This document shows positions 42,456-53,532 of a stretch of DNA of 64,000 nt, piece by piece. This stretch comes from Flavobacterium commune (GTDB taxonomy: Bacteria; Bacteroidota; Bacteroidia; Flavobacteriales; Flavobacteriaceae): NCBI RefSeq assembly GCF_001857965.1, contig NZ_CP017774.1, forward strand, positions 434,001-498,000. The letters run 5' to 3'. Numbering within the stretch: position 1 is the first letter of the stretch; each line of letters begins with the position of its first letter. The notes beneath the pieces are model-generated. The model ran no database searches. It was not told the origin of the DNA and saw nothing but the letters and a program-made list of their open reading frames with translations. Made by a program: the position numbers and the translations under genes.

Positions 42456-42776
42456 CTTGTAAGAACTTTTAAAAAATTAGTCTGCAAAAATAGGGATTTC
42501 CTTTTTCAAAATAAAATTTAAAGCCATAAAAAGCAGGACAAAACACCTATGTTGTTGCCTCGAATTCACTAATTTTATTTTCCAAATTTAAAATCAGCAA
42601 CATATCTTATAAATTCCTCCATTCAATAAATTAAATTTATGAATTCGTGGCTTTATTTTGAGCTAATGAATTTACCTAATGAAACGTTAAATGAGACTTA
42701 ACAGCAAGCAGATCGCTAACAATTATTACTTTTAAAGCTTTATCTTTGTTTTTCTAAAATTCAGCCCAGCCCAGAA
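42456..42776. promoter_or_regulatory. 321-base gene-free stretch between nusB and ABC gene, with promoter
   Basis: GCCTCGAATTCACTAATTTT (42557-42576) and AAATTTATGAATTCGTGGC (42633-42651) are inverted copies of the CACAAATT/GTGGC repeat family. A -7 box TATCTTTG at 42741-42748 lies 29 bases before the ABC transporter ATG. No ORF is supported. Confidence 0.5.
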
Positions 42777-44537
42777 ATGAAAGAATTACTCTATCTCAAT
42801 AAATATTTCATCAAATACAGATACCGTTTTATTTTAGGAATTGTATTTACAATTGTTGCCCAAATATTTTCACTTTTTACGCCTAAATTAATCAGCCAAT
42901 CGTTTGCTGCTATTGAAAATTTTGCAAAAGACAAAACCATATCAAATTCGGTTATTCAAGACCAATTAGTAAACAATATTTTACTCATTATTGCTACGAC
43001 CATTATTGCCGGTTTTTTGACTTTTTTAATGCGTCAAACCCTGATTGTAATGTCACGTCATATTGAATTTGATTTAAAAAACGAGGTCTTTAAACAATAC
43101 GAAAACCTATCTCAAAATTTCTACAAACAAAATCGTACCGGCGATTTAATGAATCGCATAAGCGAAGACATTTCTAAAGTCAGAATGTATGTTGGACCGG
43201 CTGTTATGTACACGATTAATACCATTATTCGTTTTGCTATTGTAATTCTGTTCATGTATCGGGTTTCGCCATTGCTTACTTTATATACACTTTTACCCTT
43301 ACCGCTTTTATCCTATGCTATTTTTAAATTAAGTACCGAAATCAATATTCGAAGTACTACTTTTCAGCAATATCTATCCAAAGTTTCGAGTTTTACGCAG
43401 GAAATATTCTCCGGAGTTCGCGTGATCAAAGCCTATTCATTAGAAAACCAGCATCAGGACAATATGCACGCACTGGCGTTAGAAAGTAAAAGTAAAAGTT
43501 TGGATTTAGCCAAAGTTCAATCCTTATTTGGTCCATTAATGTTAGCCTTAATCGGAATCAGCAACTTAGTTGTGGTTTATTTTGGAGGAATTATGTACAT
43601 CAATGGCAGTATCAAAAGCATTGGTACCATTGCCGAATTTATTTTGTATATCAACATGCTAACCTGGCCTGTGGCTTCATTGGGTTGGGTTTCATCAATG
43701 GTTCAGGAAGCCGAAGCTTCTCAAAAAAGACTGAATGAATTCCTGAAAATCGAGCCTGAAATCAAAAACAACAATCCCGAAAAATCCAAAATAGAAGGAA
43801 CTATCACATTCGAAAATGTGAACTACACTTACGAAGACACAAATATCAAAGCACTTCAAAACATTTCCTTTACAGTACACAAAGGAGAAACACTGGCGAT
43901 CCTTGGAAAAACAGGTTCCGGAAAATCGACTATTTTATCTCTAATTTCCCGCTTGTACGACGTAACCGATGGAGCAGTAAAAATTGACGAAAAGGAAATC
44001 AGTCGCCTGAACTTATTTGATTTGCGAAACAGTATCGGAATTGTACCTCAGGATGCTTTTTTATTCTCGGACAGTATTAAAAACAACATCAAATTCGGAA
44101 AAGAAGATGCCGAAATCGATGAAGTAATCACTGCTGCCAAAAATGCTGTGGTTCATGACAACATTATGGGGTTCAACAAGCAATACGACACCATTCTTGG
44201 CGAAAGAGGAATTACCCTTTCGGGCGGACAAAAACAGCGTGTTTCTATAGCGAGAGCCATTATTAAAAATCCTCCTATATTGCTTTTTGACGACTGTTTA
44301 TCGGCAGTGGATACCGAAACCGAAGAAGCAATTTTAAACAATCTAAATGCTATTTGCAAAGACAAAACTACCATAATTGTAAGTCATCGTGTTTCATCTG
44401 CCAAAAATGCTGATAAAATAATTATTCTCGAAGATGGAAAAATCATTCAACAAGGCACTCATAACCAGTTAATAAATCAGGAAGGCTATTATGCATCACT
44501 CTATTTAAAACAACTTTCTGAAAAAGAATTACTTTAA
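42777..44537 (+). CDS. ABC transporter, fused permease/ATPase (MsbA-like exporter)
   Basis: A 586-residue type IV half-transporter. Six membrane helices occupy about 1-320 with the coupling-region motif FYKQNRTGDLMNRISEDISKVR. The ATPase follows: Walker A GKTGSGKST (residues about 380-388), Q-loop IVPQDAFLFSD, signature LSGGQKQR, Walker B ILLFDDCLSAVD and H-loop IVSHR. It acts as a homodimer. The substrate (lipid, lipooligosaccharide or drug) is not given by sequence. Confidence 0.88.
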   Translation: MKELLYLNKYFIKYRYRFILGIVFTIVAQIFSLFTPKLISQSFAAIENFAKDKTISNSVIQDQLVNNILLIIATTIIAGFLTFLMRQTLIVMSRHIEFDLKNEVFKQYENLSQNFYKQNRTGDLMNRISEDISKVRMYVGPAVMYTINTIIRFAIVILFMYRVSPLLTLYTLLPLPLLSYAIFKLSTEINIRSTTFQQYLSKVSSFTQEIFSGVRVIKAYSLENQHQDNMHALALESKSKSLDLAKVQSLFGPLMLALIGISNLVVVYFGGIMYINGSIKSIGTIAEFILYINMLTWPVASLGWVSSMVQEAEASQKRLNEFLKIEPEIKNNNPEKSKIEGTITFENVNYTYEDTNIKALQNISFTVHKGETLAILGKTGSGKSTILSLISRLYDVTDGAVKIDEKEISRLNLFDLRNSIGIVPQDAFLFSDSIKNNIKFGKEDAEIDEVITAAKNAVVHDNIMGFNKQYDTILGERGITLSGGQKQRVSIARAIIKNPPILLFDDCLSAVDTETEEAILNNLNAICKDKTTIIVSHRVSSAKNADKIIILEDGKIIQQGTHNQLINQEGYYASLYLKQLSEKELL

Positions 44538-44610
44538 ATCTTGCTTAATAAATATATTTTTATCATTTTTGGTTTCCAATTAACAACCATATTATTGTAT
44601 AGAACGGATT

Positions 44611-44994
44611 ATGAGAGAAAATGACATGTTAGAAAAAGAAGAAATCTTTTCTAAAGTTTTACGTGCAGGAAGAAGAACCTATTTCTTCGATGTGAGAGCT
44701 ACAAAAGCGGATGATTATTATATTACCATTACCGAAAGCAAAAAATTTACAGAAGAGGACGGATCGTTCCATTTCAAAAAACATAAAATATATTTATACA
44801 AAGAAGATTTTGCTGCTTTTACCGAGATCCTGGAAGAAATGACTTCTTATGTTTTAAACCACAAAGGCGAAGAAGTAATCTCTGAAAGACACCAAAAAGA
44901 TTTCAAAAAAGAATATGCTACTGAAAGAGTAACTGCTGAAGAGACTGTTCCCGGAGTATCAAGCTTTACCGATATTGATTTTGATGACATTTAA
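44611..44994 (+). CDS. DUF3276 (PUR-alpha-like) nucleic-acid-binding protein
   Basis: A 127-residue protein with KVLRAGRRTYFFDVRATKADDYYITITESKKF and KHKIYLYKEDFAAFTEIL, the PUR repeat pattern, with an acidic C-terminal tail (SSFTDIDFDDI). PUR proteins of Bacteroidota and spirochaetes bind single-stranded DNA or RNA. A second in-frame ATG lies at 44626 and could be the start. It has its own terminator. Confidence 0.83.
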   Translation: MRENDMLEKEEIFSKVLRAGRRTYFFDVRATKADDYYITITESKKFTEEDGSFHFKKHKIYLYKEDFAAFTEILEEMTSYVLNHKGEEVISERHQKDFKKEYATERVTAEETVPGVSSFTDIDFDDI

Positions 44995-45017
44995 TCACAT
45001 CAAACAAATTTTACATC

Positions 45018-45050
45018 AAGTCCAAAAATCATTCGGTTTTTGGACTTTTT
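45018..45050 (+). terminator. Terminator after DUF3276 gene
   Basis: AGTCCAAAAA / TTTTTGGACT with an 8-base loop and T run. Confidence 0.8.
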
Positions 45051-45131
45051 ATTTATATAAAAATTGGAATAAGAAAACTTCACAATTTCGTATCTTAGTA
45101 GTCCTTATTTTCCAATTAAAATAACATCAAT

Positions 45132-45935
45132 ATGAAAATCCCAATTGTATCCGTAAGTTGGCTCCAAGAAAACATTAACAATCCTGAACTAATCATTCTG
45201 GATGCTGTTTTAGATGCTCCGCCTCATGATTTACAAATCGCCGGGGCACGTACTTTTGACATTAAAAATAAATTTAGCGACACTTCAATTCCTTTACCCA
45301 ATACCCTACCCCAACCCCAGGCTTTTGCCACCGAAGCAAGAAAACTAGGAATCAGCAAACACAGTAAAATTGTGGTTTATGACACCAAAGGAATCTACTC
45401 CAGCCCTAGAGCATGGTATTTATTCAAAAGCATGGGACACGAAAATGTCTGGGTTTTAGATGGCGGATTTCCTGCCTGGGAAAAAGAAGGATTTGCAATT
45501 GAAAAAGTAGCTTTAAAATCATTTAAAGAAGGTGATTTTGAAGCTCATTTTAAAGCTGATATGTTTAAAAACAAATTTCAGGTTTTACATAATATTACTT
45601 CAAAAGAAGCTATTGTAATTGACGCCCGTTCAGCCGACAGATTTAATGCCGAGACCGAAGAACCTCGTGAAGGTTTAAGAAGCGGACATATCCCGAATGC
45701 CGTAAATGTTCCTTTTTCAAAAGTTTTAAAAGACGGTCATTTTTTACCTAAAGAAGAACTAAAACAAATTTTACCGCATCAGGATCAAAACTTATATTTT
45801 TCCTGTGGTTCAGGTATTACAGCCTGCATTAATCTCATTGCTTACGAATTAATTTCAAATAATCAGCCAAAAGCCATTTATGATGGCTCCTGGACTGAAT
45901 GGGGACAAGATTATAATTTACCAATAGAAAAATAA
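45132..45935 (+). CDS. Thiosulfate/3-mercaptopyruvate sulfurtransferase (two rhodanese domains)
   Basis: A 267-residue tandem rhodanese. The inactive N-terminal domain contains ILDAVLDAPPHD and KIVVYDTKGIYSSPRAWYLFKSMGHENVWVLDGGFPAWEKEG. The C-terminal domain has VIDARSADRFNAETEEPREGLRSGHIPNAVNVPF and the active Cys225 in SCGSGITAC. The CG.G.TA loop favours 3-mercaptopyruvate as donor. It transfers sulfur to cyanide or thiols. Confidence 0.88.
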   Translation: MKIPIVSVSWLQENINNPELIILDAVLDAPPHDLQIAGARTFDIKNKFSDTSIPLPNTLPQPQAFATEARKLGISKHSKIVVYDTKGIYSSPRAWYLFKSMGHENVWVLDGGFPAWEKEGFAIEKVALKSFKEGDFEAHFKADMFKNKFQVLHNITSKEAIVIDARSADRFNAETEEPREGLRSGHIPNAVNVPFSKVLKDGHFLPKEELKQILPHQDQNLYFSCGSGITACINLIAYELISNNQPKAIYDGSWTEWGQDYNLPIEK

Positions 45936-45947
45936 ATTCAATTTTAA

Positions 45948-46012
45948 CAAACCACAGATTACACGAATTCTCACTAACTAATTTGCGATAATTCGTGTAA
46001 TTTATGATTAAA
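45948..46012. repeat. CACAGATTACACGAATT / AATTCGTGTAATT inverted repeat
   Basis: ACCACAGATTACACGAATT and ATAATTCGTGTAATTTATG are the arms, in the gap between convergent genes. Family of 6361-6420 and 58438-58594. Confidence 0.5.
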
Positions 46013-46013
46013 T

Positions 46014-46355
46014 TCAACCTATTCGCAAACCGTTTTCAACCTTAAAATCAGGAGCTAAAAGGATAACATCTCCTTCTTCTCCAACTGCTCCTAAAACAAG
46101 ACATTCGCTCATAAATTTCCCTATTTGCTTTTTAGGAAAATTAACCACCGCAACAATTTGGCGGTTTAAAAGTTCCTCTTTAGTATACCTTTTGGTGATT
46201 TGTGCCGAGGTTTTCCTGATTCCAATTTCTTCACCAAAATCAATAGTCAATTGAAAAGCTGGCTTTCTTGCTTCAGGAAAATCATTTACAGCTATAATTG
46301 TCCCAACATACATAGCTACTTTTTCAAATTCAGCCCAAGTCAAATTATTCTCCAT
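46014..46355 (-). CDS. tRNA-binding protein, CsaA-like
   Basis: A 113-residue OB-fold protein: WAEFEKVAMYVGTIIAVNDFPEARKPAFQLTIDFGEEIGIRKTSAQITKRY and PKKQIGKFMSECLVLGA match the CsaA/Trbp111 type, which binds tRNA as a dimer and was first described as an export chaperone. It stands alone. Confidence 0.85.
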   Translation of the reverse strand: MENNLTWAEFEKVAMYVGTIIAVNDFPEARKPAFQLTIDFGEEIGIRKTSAQITKRYTKEELLNRQIVAVVNFPKKQIGKFMSECLVLGAVGEEGDVILLAPDFKVENGLRIG

Positions 46356-46465
46356 AAATCAATTATATTTTTTTTTGAAATCATTACCAATTCAAAATTA
46401 GTTTTTCCTATTTAAATAGTCAGCTATTTTAGTAACTTTAAACTCTGGAAACAAATCACAAAACA

Positions 46466-47023
46466 ATGGCACGAACTCCGTCAAACATGCTCGATTTAGG
46501 GACTATAGCTCCTGAATTTTATCTAAAAGATACCAAATCCAATACTCATACTTATTCCTTTGCTGATTTAAAAGGAGACAAAGGAACATTGGTATTTTTT
46601 ATTTGCAATCATTGTCCATTTGTGCATCATGTAATTGAAGAAGTCGTTCGAATTGCCAACGATTATAGAGTGCAGGGAATTGGTATCATTGCAATTTCGA
46701 GTAACGATGTGGTAAATTACCCTCAGGATGCCCCCGAATTGATGACAGAATATGCTTTCGAGAACAATTTTGAATTCCCTTATTTGTATGACGAAACTCA
46801 GGAAGTTGCCAAAGCCTATAATGCCGCCTGTACTCCCGATTTTTATTTGTTTGACAACCAAGACAAATTAGTCTATCGCGGGCAACTGGACGATAGCCGT
46901 CCCGGAAACGGAATTCCGTTAAGCGGTAGTGATTTACGAGGTGCCATAGATGGTGTTTTATACAACCGAAGTATTAATCCAAACCAAAAACCGAGTATTG
47001 GCTGTAATATCAAATGGAAATAA
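46466..47023 (+). CDS. Thioredoxin-like (AhpC/TSA-type redoxin) protein
   Basis: A 185-residue cytosolic redoxin. The active site is FFICNHCPFVHHV with a CxxC-like pair (ICNHC), followed by IGIIAISSNDVVNYPQDAPELM, the cis-Pro loop AACTPDFYLFD and LVYRGQLDDSRPGNG. This is the widely spread thioredoxin-fold family with CNHCP motif. Substrate not known. There is no signal peptide. Confidence 0.82.
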   Translation: MARTPSNMLDLGTIAPEFYLKDTKSNTHTYSFADLKGDKGTLVFFICNHCPFVHHVIEEVVRIANDYRVQGIGIIAISSNDVVNYPQDAPELMTEYAFENNFEFPYLYDETQEVAKAYNAACTPDFYLFDNQDKLVYRGQLDDSRPGNGIPLSGSDLRGAIDGVLYNRSINPNQKPSIGCNIKWK

Positions 47024-47046
47024 CAGCATAAATACAAATCTTTAAC

Positions 47047-47054
47047 TAACTTTG
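47047..47054 (+). promoter_or_regulatory. -7 box TAACTTTG before the small ORF
   Basis: Exact TAnnTTTG match 22 bases before the ATG at 47076. It lies just past the redoxin stop. Confidence 0.45.
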
Positions 47055-47075
47055 TCTTCAGGAAAATTATCAATT

Positions 47076-47180
47076 ATGATTACTATTACACTTGCTACAA
47101 CATCTAGTTTTTTGTTTTCTTCTCCAAGAAAACAAAACGTTGCTGCACTTTTTCCTCACAACAAAGCCTTTATTAATTAG
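47076..47180 (+). CDS. Small ORF (34 aa) with internal perfect hairpin; possible leader peptide
   Basis: The ORF encodes a 34-residue peptide starting MITITLATTSSFLFSSPRK and ending HNKAFIN. The region 47110-47137 inside it is TTTTGTTTTCTT-CTCC-AAGAAAACAAAA, a perfect 12-bp stem with a 4-base loop. A second hairpin (CCTCCGC / GCGGAGG, with TTAAT/ATTAA outside) at 47173-47220 starts at its stop codon. A -7 box precedes it. It may be a leader peptide, a small RNA gene or both. No family was recognised. Confidence 0.35.
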   Translation: MITITLATTSSFLFSSPRKQNVAALFPHNKAFIN

Positions 47181-47220
47181 GCCTCCGCTCATATCATTTT
47201 TCTTCGAGGCGGAGGATTAA
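47110..47220 (+). repeat. Two stem-loops in the 340-base gap before the GreA-like gene
   Basis: The 12-bp perfect stem at 47110-47137 and the GC-rich stem CCTCCGC / GCGGAGG at 47181-47215. The second lacks a T run, so it is not a typical terminator. The rest of the gap (47221-47363) shows nothing but AT-rich sequence. Confidence 0.65.
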
Positions 47221-47363
47221 TTTCTTTAATTTCATTTTTGTTTGATTGGGATTCTCCATCGAATTAATCATTGTCTTATATTTTTTTATCTCCATTGCTA
47301 AAACATTTTAGTAACAGGGATAAGATATTCTATTTTACAAATAATCTTTTAAAATTTATTATT

Positions 47364-47753
47364 ATGAAACCCACTCCTATTTTAACAATTACAGATTACA
47401 ATATTCTTCGTGAATTAACAAAAAAAGCCAAAGACAGCAACAATATTCGAGAAATTGCATTACTGACACAAGAATTAGATCGCGCGATTATTAGTGACGA
47501 AAACACTTTAGACGAAGACATCATCAGAATTAATTCTCATGTTATTATTGAAGATGTAAAGACCAAAAAACAAATGAATATTCAAATTGTTATGCCATCT
47601 CAATCTAATATCAACGAAGGAAAAGTATCTATTTTAGCGCCATTATGTGTGGCAGTAATTGGTTTTAAAGAAAATGACGAAGTGGAATGGCAATTACCAT
47701 CCGGAATTAAAACACTAAAAGTAATTGCAGTAACTAATTCTAAAAACACCTAG
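47364..47753 (+). CDS. GreA/GreB-family elongation factor (Rnk-like)
   Basis: 129 residues from the ATG at 47364; the frame stays open to 47271 but the upstream part is not protein-like. The N-terminal half is short and helical (TDYNILRELTKKAKDSNNIREIALLTQELDRAII). The C-terminal FKBP-like GreA/B domain follows (ISILAPLCVAVIGFKENDEVEWQLPSGIKTLKVIAV). The long antiparallel coiled coil of GreA is missing, so it is nearer Rnk than a transcript cleavage factor. Confidence 0.8.
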   Translation: MKPTPILTITDYNILRELTKKAKDSNNIREIALLTQELDRAIISDENTLDEDIIRINSHVIIEDVKTKKQMNIQIVMPSQSNINEGKVSILAPLCVAVIGFKENDEVEWQLPSGIKTLKVIAVTNSKNT

Positions 47754-47765
47754 TTTATAGCTTTC

Positions 47766-47794
47766 AAACACCTCATTTTTGAAGGTGTTTTTTT
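47766..47794 (+). terminator. Terminator after GreA-like gene
   Basis: AACACCT / AGGTGTT stem with a T run, about 12 bases past the stop. Confidence 0.75.
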
Positions 47795-47884
47795 ATATCA
47801 AAAATTCAATCCCAAAAAAAAACCCCACCTCGTTTTTTCACAACAAGATGAGATTTTAATCTTATAATCAGTCAATCGTAAGAA

Positions 47885-48817
47885 CTATTTTACATCCATT
47901 AATTCAACGTCAAAAATCAAAGTAGCGTTTGGTGGGATTACACCTCCGGCACCACGAGATCCGTATCCTAAATGAGCAGGAATCACAAAACGAGCTTTAT
48001 CCCCTACTTGTAACAAAGCAATACCTTCATCCCATCCTTCGATTACATTTCCTCTTCCTAATGGAAATTCGATTGGTTTTTTACGTGGGTAAGAGCTATC
48101 AAAAACCTTTCCATCAGGTAATTGTCCTGTATAGTGAACTGAAACTGTTTTTCCGTTTTCAGCTTTTTTACCTTCACCTCTTTGGATAAATTGGTAACGC
48201 AAACCGCTTTCTGTTTTTTCAAATCCGGCAGCTAATTTCTCCATAGCTTCTTCAGCAGCCGCTTTTTCAGCTTCGATACGTTTTTTACGGTTTCCTTCAA
48301 AAACTCTGAAAGCCTCAACAGCATTCCATTTTTGAGCTTCTTCACCCACTCTGATAATTTCTAAAGTTTCTAAAACATCTCCTTGAGCAACTGCGTCAAC
48401 AACATCCTGACCCTCTAAAACATGACCAAAAACAGTGTGCTTTCCATCTAACCAGGAAGTTGGTACGTGGGTAATGTAAAATTGAGAACCATTTGTGCCA
48501 GGTCCTGCATTAGCCATAGCTAAAACTCCCGGTTTATCGTGTTTTAAACTTGGATGAAACTCATCGTCAAATTTATACCCAGGATCTCCTGTTCCTGAAC
48601 CAAGAGGACAACCTCCCTGAATCATAAAATCAGGAATTACTCTATGAAAAGTTAAACCATCATAATATTTTACACCTTGTGGTTTTACTTTGTTTTCCAG
48701 GTTTCCTTCAGCCAAAGCTACAAAGTTACCAACTGTTCCGGGTGTCAGGTCGTGAGTTAATTTTACTAAAACCGAACCTTTTGAGGTATTGAATTTAGCG
48801 TATATTCCGTTTTCCAT
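47885..48817 (-). CDS. Cyclophilin-FKBP fusion peptidyl-prolyl isomerase
   Basis: A 310-residue protein with two PPIase domains. Residues about 5-160 are a cyclophilin: [18 protein letters not shown] (catalytic Arg in FHR), [20 protein letters not shown] and [11 protein letters not shown] charged linker helix ([21 protein letters not shown], about 175-195) follows. Residues about 205-310 are an [46 protein letters not shown] and [22 protein letters not shown]. It has no signal peptide, so it acts in the cytosol as a folding helper. Confidence 0.92.
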   Translation of the reverse strand: MENGIYAKFNTSKGSVLVKLTHDLTPGTVGNFVALAEGNLENKVKPQGVKYYDGLTFHRVIPDFMIQGGCPLGSGTGDPGYKFDDEFHPSLKHDKPGVLAMANAGPGTNGSQFYITHVPTSWLDGKHTVFGHVLEGQDVVDAVAQGDVLETLEIIRVGEEAQKWNAVEAFRVFEGNRKKRIEAEKAAAEEAMEKLAAGFEKTESGLRYQFIQRGEGKKAENGKTVSVHYTGQLPDGKVFDSSYPRKKPIEFPLGRGNVIEGWDEGIALLQVGDKARFVIPAHLGYGSRGAGGVIPPNATLIFDVELMDVK

Positions 48818-48910
48818 TGTTGTTATTTTTTTATTGTGCGCAAAATTACAAATTAAATAGGGAATTTGGAAATTTGGAATTTGGGTTTCAACTTACTATT
48901 GAAATCTTTG

Positions 48911-48918
48911 TACCTTTG
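48911..48918 (+). promoter_or_regulatory. trmD -7 promoter box TACCTTTG
   Basis: Exact TAnnTTTG match 26 bases before the trmD ATG, in the divergent gap. Confidence 0.5.
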
Positions 48919-48944
48919 CGACTTCAAAACTTAGACAAAAACTC

Positions 48945-49622
48945 ATGCGAATTGACATTATTACTGTTTTACCTGAATTGCTACGCAGTCCGTTTGAAGC
49001 TTCAATTATGAAGCGTGCTATTGACAAAGGCCTCGTAGAAGTTCATATCCATAATTTAAGAGATTACACCATCAACAAGCAAAAAAGCGTGGATGATTAT
49101 CCTTATGGCGGTGGAGCAGGAATGGTCATGACAGTACAACCTATTGACGATTGTATTACGCATTTAAAAAGCGAAAGAAGTTATGACGAAATTATTTATA
49201 TGTCGCCTGATGGAGAAACTTTGAACCAAAAAATGGCCAATACCATGTCGATGTATGAAAACATTATTATTCTTTGCGGACATTATAAAGGAGTAGATCA
49301 AAGAGTTCGTGATCATTTTATTACCAAAGAAATTTCTATTGGCGATTATGTTTTAAGCGGAGGCGAATTAGGAGCCTTAGTTTTATCTGATGCCTTAATC
49401 CGATTAATCCCTGGTGTTTTGAGTGATGAAACCTCAGCTTTGACCGATAGTTTTCAGGATGGTTTATTGTCAGGACCAATATATACCCGCCCAGCCGATT
49501 ACAAAGGATGGAAAGTCCCCGAAGTATTAACCAGCGGAAATTTTGCTAAAATTGACAAATGGAGAGAGGACATGGCATATAAACACACTAAAAACAGACG
49601 CCCGGATTTATTGGAGGAGTAG
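48945..49622 (+). CDS. trmD: tRNA (guanine37-N1)-methyltransferase
   Basis: A 225-residue SPOUT-class enzyme that methylates G37 of tRNA to prevent frameshifting. Visible motifs: [13 protein letters not shown] start, [11 protein letters not shown], the trefoil-knot AdoMet site [31 protein letters not shown] and GPIYTRP. It precedes rplS, as in many bacteria, though rimM and rpsP are not next to it here. Confidence 0.96.
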   Translation: MRIDIITVLPELLRSPFEASIMKRAIDKGLVEVHIHNLRDYTINKQKSVDDYPYGGGAGMVMTVQPIDDCITHLKSERSYDEIIYMSPDGETLNQKMANTMSMYENIIILCGHYKGVDQRVRDHFITKEISIGDYVLSGGELGALVLSDALIRLIPGVLSDETSALTDSFQDGLLSGPIYTRPADYKGWKVPEVLTSGNFAKIDKWREDMAYKHTKNRRPDLLEE

Positions 49623-49725
49623 TTTGCAGTATTCAGTTTTTAGTGATCAGTCTTATCAAATCGTTTTTTGAACAACCTAACTAACTAAACACTAAAACTG
49701 ACCACTGAATACTTAAAATAAAATT
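49622..49725. repeat. CAGTATTCAGTTTTTAGTGATCAG inverted repeat
   Basis: AGTTTGCAGTATTCAGTTTT and, inverted, AAAACTGACCACTGAATACTT form arms around an AT-rich loop in the trmD-rplS gap. A fragment of the same repeat is at 21221-21244. Confidence 0.5.
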
Positions 49726-49827
49726 TGTAATTTAAAACAAAAGTTGTAATTTCGCGCCCACATTTAATTAACCTCTGGCGATACCCGTGAATGTTGATTA
49801 GATTTCAAACCATAATTAGCATTTAAA

Positions 49828-50178
49828 ATGGCAAATTTAGTAGATTTCGTTAATAGCGAATTTGTTACAAGAAAAGATTTCCCTGAATTCGGAGCTGGAG
49901 ATACTATCACAGTTTACTACGAAATTAAAGAGGGTGAAAAAACTAGAACTCAGTTCTTTAAAGGAGTTGTAATCCAAAGAAGAGGTACTGGAAGTACTGA
50001 AACTTTTACAATTCGTAAAATGTCTGGATCAGTAGGTGTTGAGCGTATCTTCCCTATCAACTTGCCAGCTTTACAAAAAATTGAAATCAATAAGAAAGGT
50101 GCTGTACGTAGAGCTAGAATTTTCTACTTCAGAGAACTTACTGGTAAGAAAGCAAAAATCAAAGACAAAAGAAGATAA
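49828..50178 (+). CDS. rplS: 50S ribosomal protein L19
   Basis: A 116-residue ribosomal protein: FPEFGAGDTITVYYEIKEGEKTRTQFFKGVVIQRRG, ETFTIRKMSGSVGVERIFPINLPALQKIEI and a basic C terminus (KKAKIKDKRR). It sits at the 30S-50S interface. A TAATTTCG promoter-like box at 49747-49754 and a strong terminator make it a separate unit from trmD. Confidence 0.97.
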   Translation: MANLVDFVNSEFVTRKDFPEFGAGDTITVYYEIKEGEKTRTQFFKGVVIQRRGTGSTETFTIRKMSGSVGVERIFPINLPALQKIEINKKGAVRRARIFYFRELTGKKAKIKDKRR

Positions 50179-50197
50179 TAAATTATCTCTTTATCAT

Positions 50198-50229
50198 AAA
50201 AGTCCCGACAATGTCGGGACTTTTTTTTT
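50198..50229 (+). terminator. Terminator of rplS
   Basis: AAAGTCCCGAC-AAT-GTCGGGACTTT, a perfect 11-bp stem with a 3-base loop and ten T residues. Confidence 0.92.
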
Positions 50230-50336
50230 GACTTTATTCAAAAAGAATAACATTCTCAAATAAACAGCCATTCTTTAAAAAAATAACATTTTAAAGCCTT
50301 GTCGTTAGTTATCCCATAATTCCGCTATTTCTATAA

Positions 50337-52685
<2,349 letters not shown>

Positions 52686-52705
52686 TCGTTTTTATACCAA
52701 TATTC

Positions 52706-52739
52706 AAAAGACAACCCTTTCGGGTTGTCTTTTTTTTTA
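52706..52739 (+). terminator. Terminator of icd
   Basis: AAAGACAACCC / GGGTTGTCTTT with a TTTC loop and nine T residues. Confidence 0.9.
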
Positions 52740-52780
52740 ACTATTTTTTTTTAAAGTAGAACATTTTACTTTTCATTTTA

Positions 52781-52836
52781 AACCATTAAGAGATTAAGAA
52801 AAATTAAGCTTAATAAAATTTAATACCTTAATGGTT
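52781..52836. repeat. AACCATTAAG palindromic repeat
   Basis: AACCATTAAGAGATTAAG and TAATACCTTAATGGTT are the arms. Same family as 3786-3837 and 25512-25569. Confidence 0.5.
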
Positions 52837-52869
52837 TTCAAATAATTATGTATTTCAAAAATAAATTTT

Positions 52870-52911
52870 ACTTATAAATAAACGAACATTCACTTATAAT
52901 TAATACTTTTG
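52870..52911 (+). promoter_or_regulatory. Promoter and putative TetR operator
   Basis: ACTTATAA occurs twice (52870-52877 and 52892-52899) just before a -7 box TACTTTTG at 52904-52911. The repeated half-sites next to the promoter of a tetR gene suggest autoregulation. Confidence 0.4.
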
Positions 52912-52930
52912 TCGTATAATTCAAAAAAGA

Positions 52931-53521
52931 ATGAGAACAAGAGACAGCAATAAAGAAGAAATCGTTAAACAAAAAGCCATTGCACTACTTGTTGAAAAAG
53001 GAATCGAAGGTTTCAGCATGAACCGTCTGGCCAAAGAAAGCAGTATATCTGTAGCTACTTTGTACATCTATTATTCAGACAAAGACGATTTAATCAAAAA
53101 AATTGGAATCGAAATCGGGAAAAACTTCTTTGACGAAATGGCTAAAGATTTCTCTCCTTCAATGTCATTCAAAGAAGGGTTGTACAAACAATGGGAAAAC
53201 AGAATCCGTTTTGCACAAAGCAAACCACTTGAAGTCAGTTGTTGGGAACTGCTCACACACTCCAGTTATGGAGAATATATTTTAGAAGAAAGCTTATTGG
53301 ATTTCAAAATTATCATGGGTTCCTTTTTCAGAAATTCAGTGGAGAAAAAAGAATTAATTCCTATTTCAAAAGAAATATTCTGGAGTGTGGCTTATGGTCC
53401 ATTATACTCCTTATTACGATTTGAAAGAGATGGTAAAAACTTTGGAGGAGGCCCTTTTAAACTCAACAAAAAAACAATCGACGAAACATTTGAATTAGTC
53501 CTAAAAGCATTAACACCGTAA
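52931..53521 (+). CDS. TetR/AcrR-family transcriptional regulator
   Basis: A 196-residue repressor. The N-terminal DNA-binding domain is classical: KEEIVKQKAIALLVEKGIEGFSMNRLAKESSISVATLYIYYSDKDDLIKKI (about 8-58), with the YIYYSDKDDL helix. The C-terminal helical ligand domain (about 70-190) has WENRIRFAQSKPLEVSCWELL and YGPLYSLLRFERDG. It heads an operon with a small protein and an MFS exporter, so it probably represses an efflux pump. The ligand is unknown. Confidence 0.87.
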   Translation: MRTRDSNKEEIVKQKAIALLVEKGIEGFSMNRLAKESSISVATLYIYYSDKDDLIKKIGIEIGKNFFDEMAKDFSPSMSFKEGLYKQWENRIRFAQSKPLEVSCWELLTHSSYGEYILEESLLDFKIIMGSFFRNSVEKKELIPISKEIFWSVAYGPLYSLLRFERDGKNFGGGPFKLNKKTIDETFELVLKALTP

Positions 53522-53532
53522 AATTTCACCTT

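Noticed and set aside
45948..46012. Inverted repeat as a bidirectional terminator
   Set aside because: There is no T run after either arm and the same words recur in many gaps. It is a dispersed repeat.
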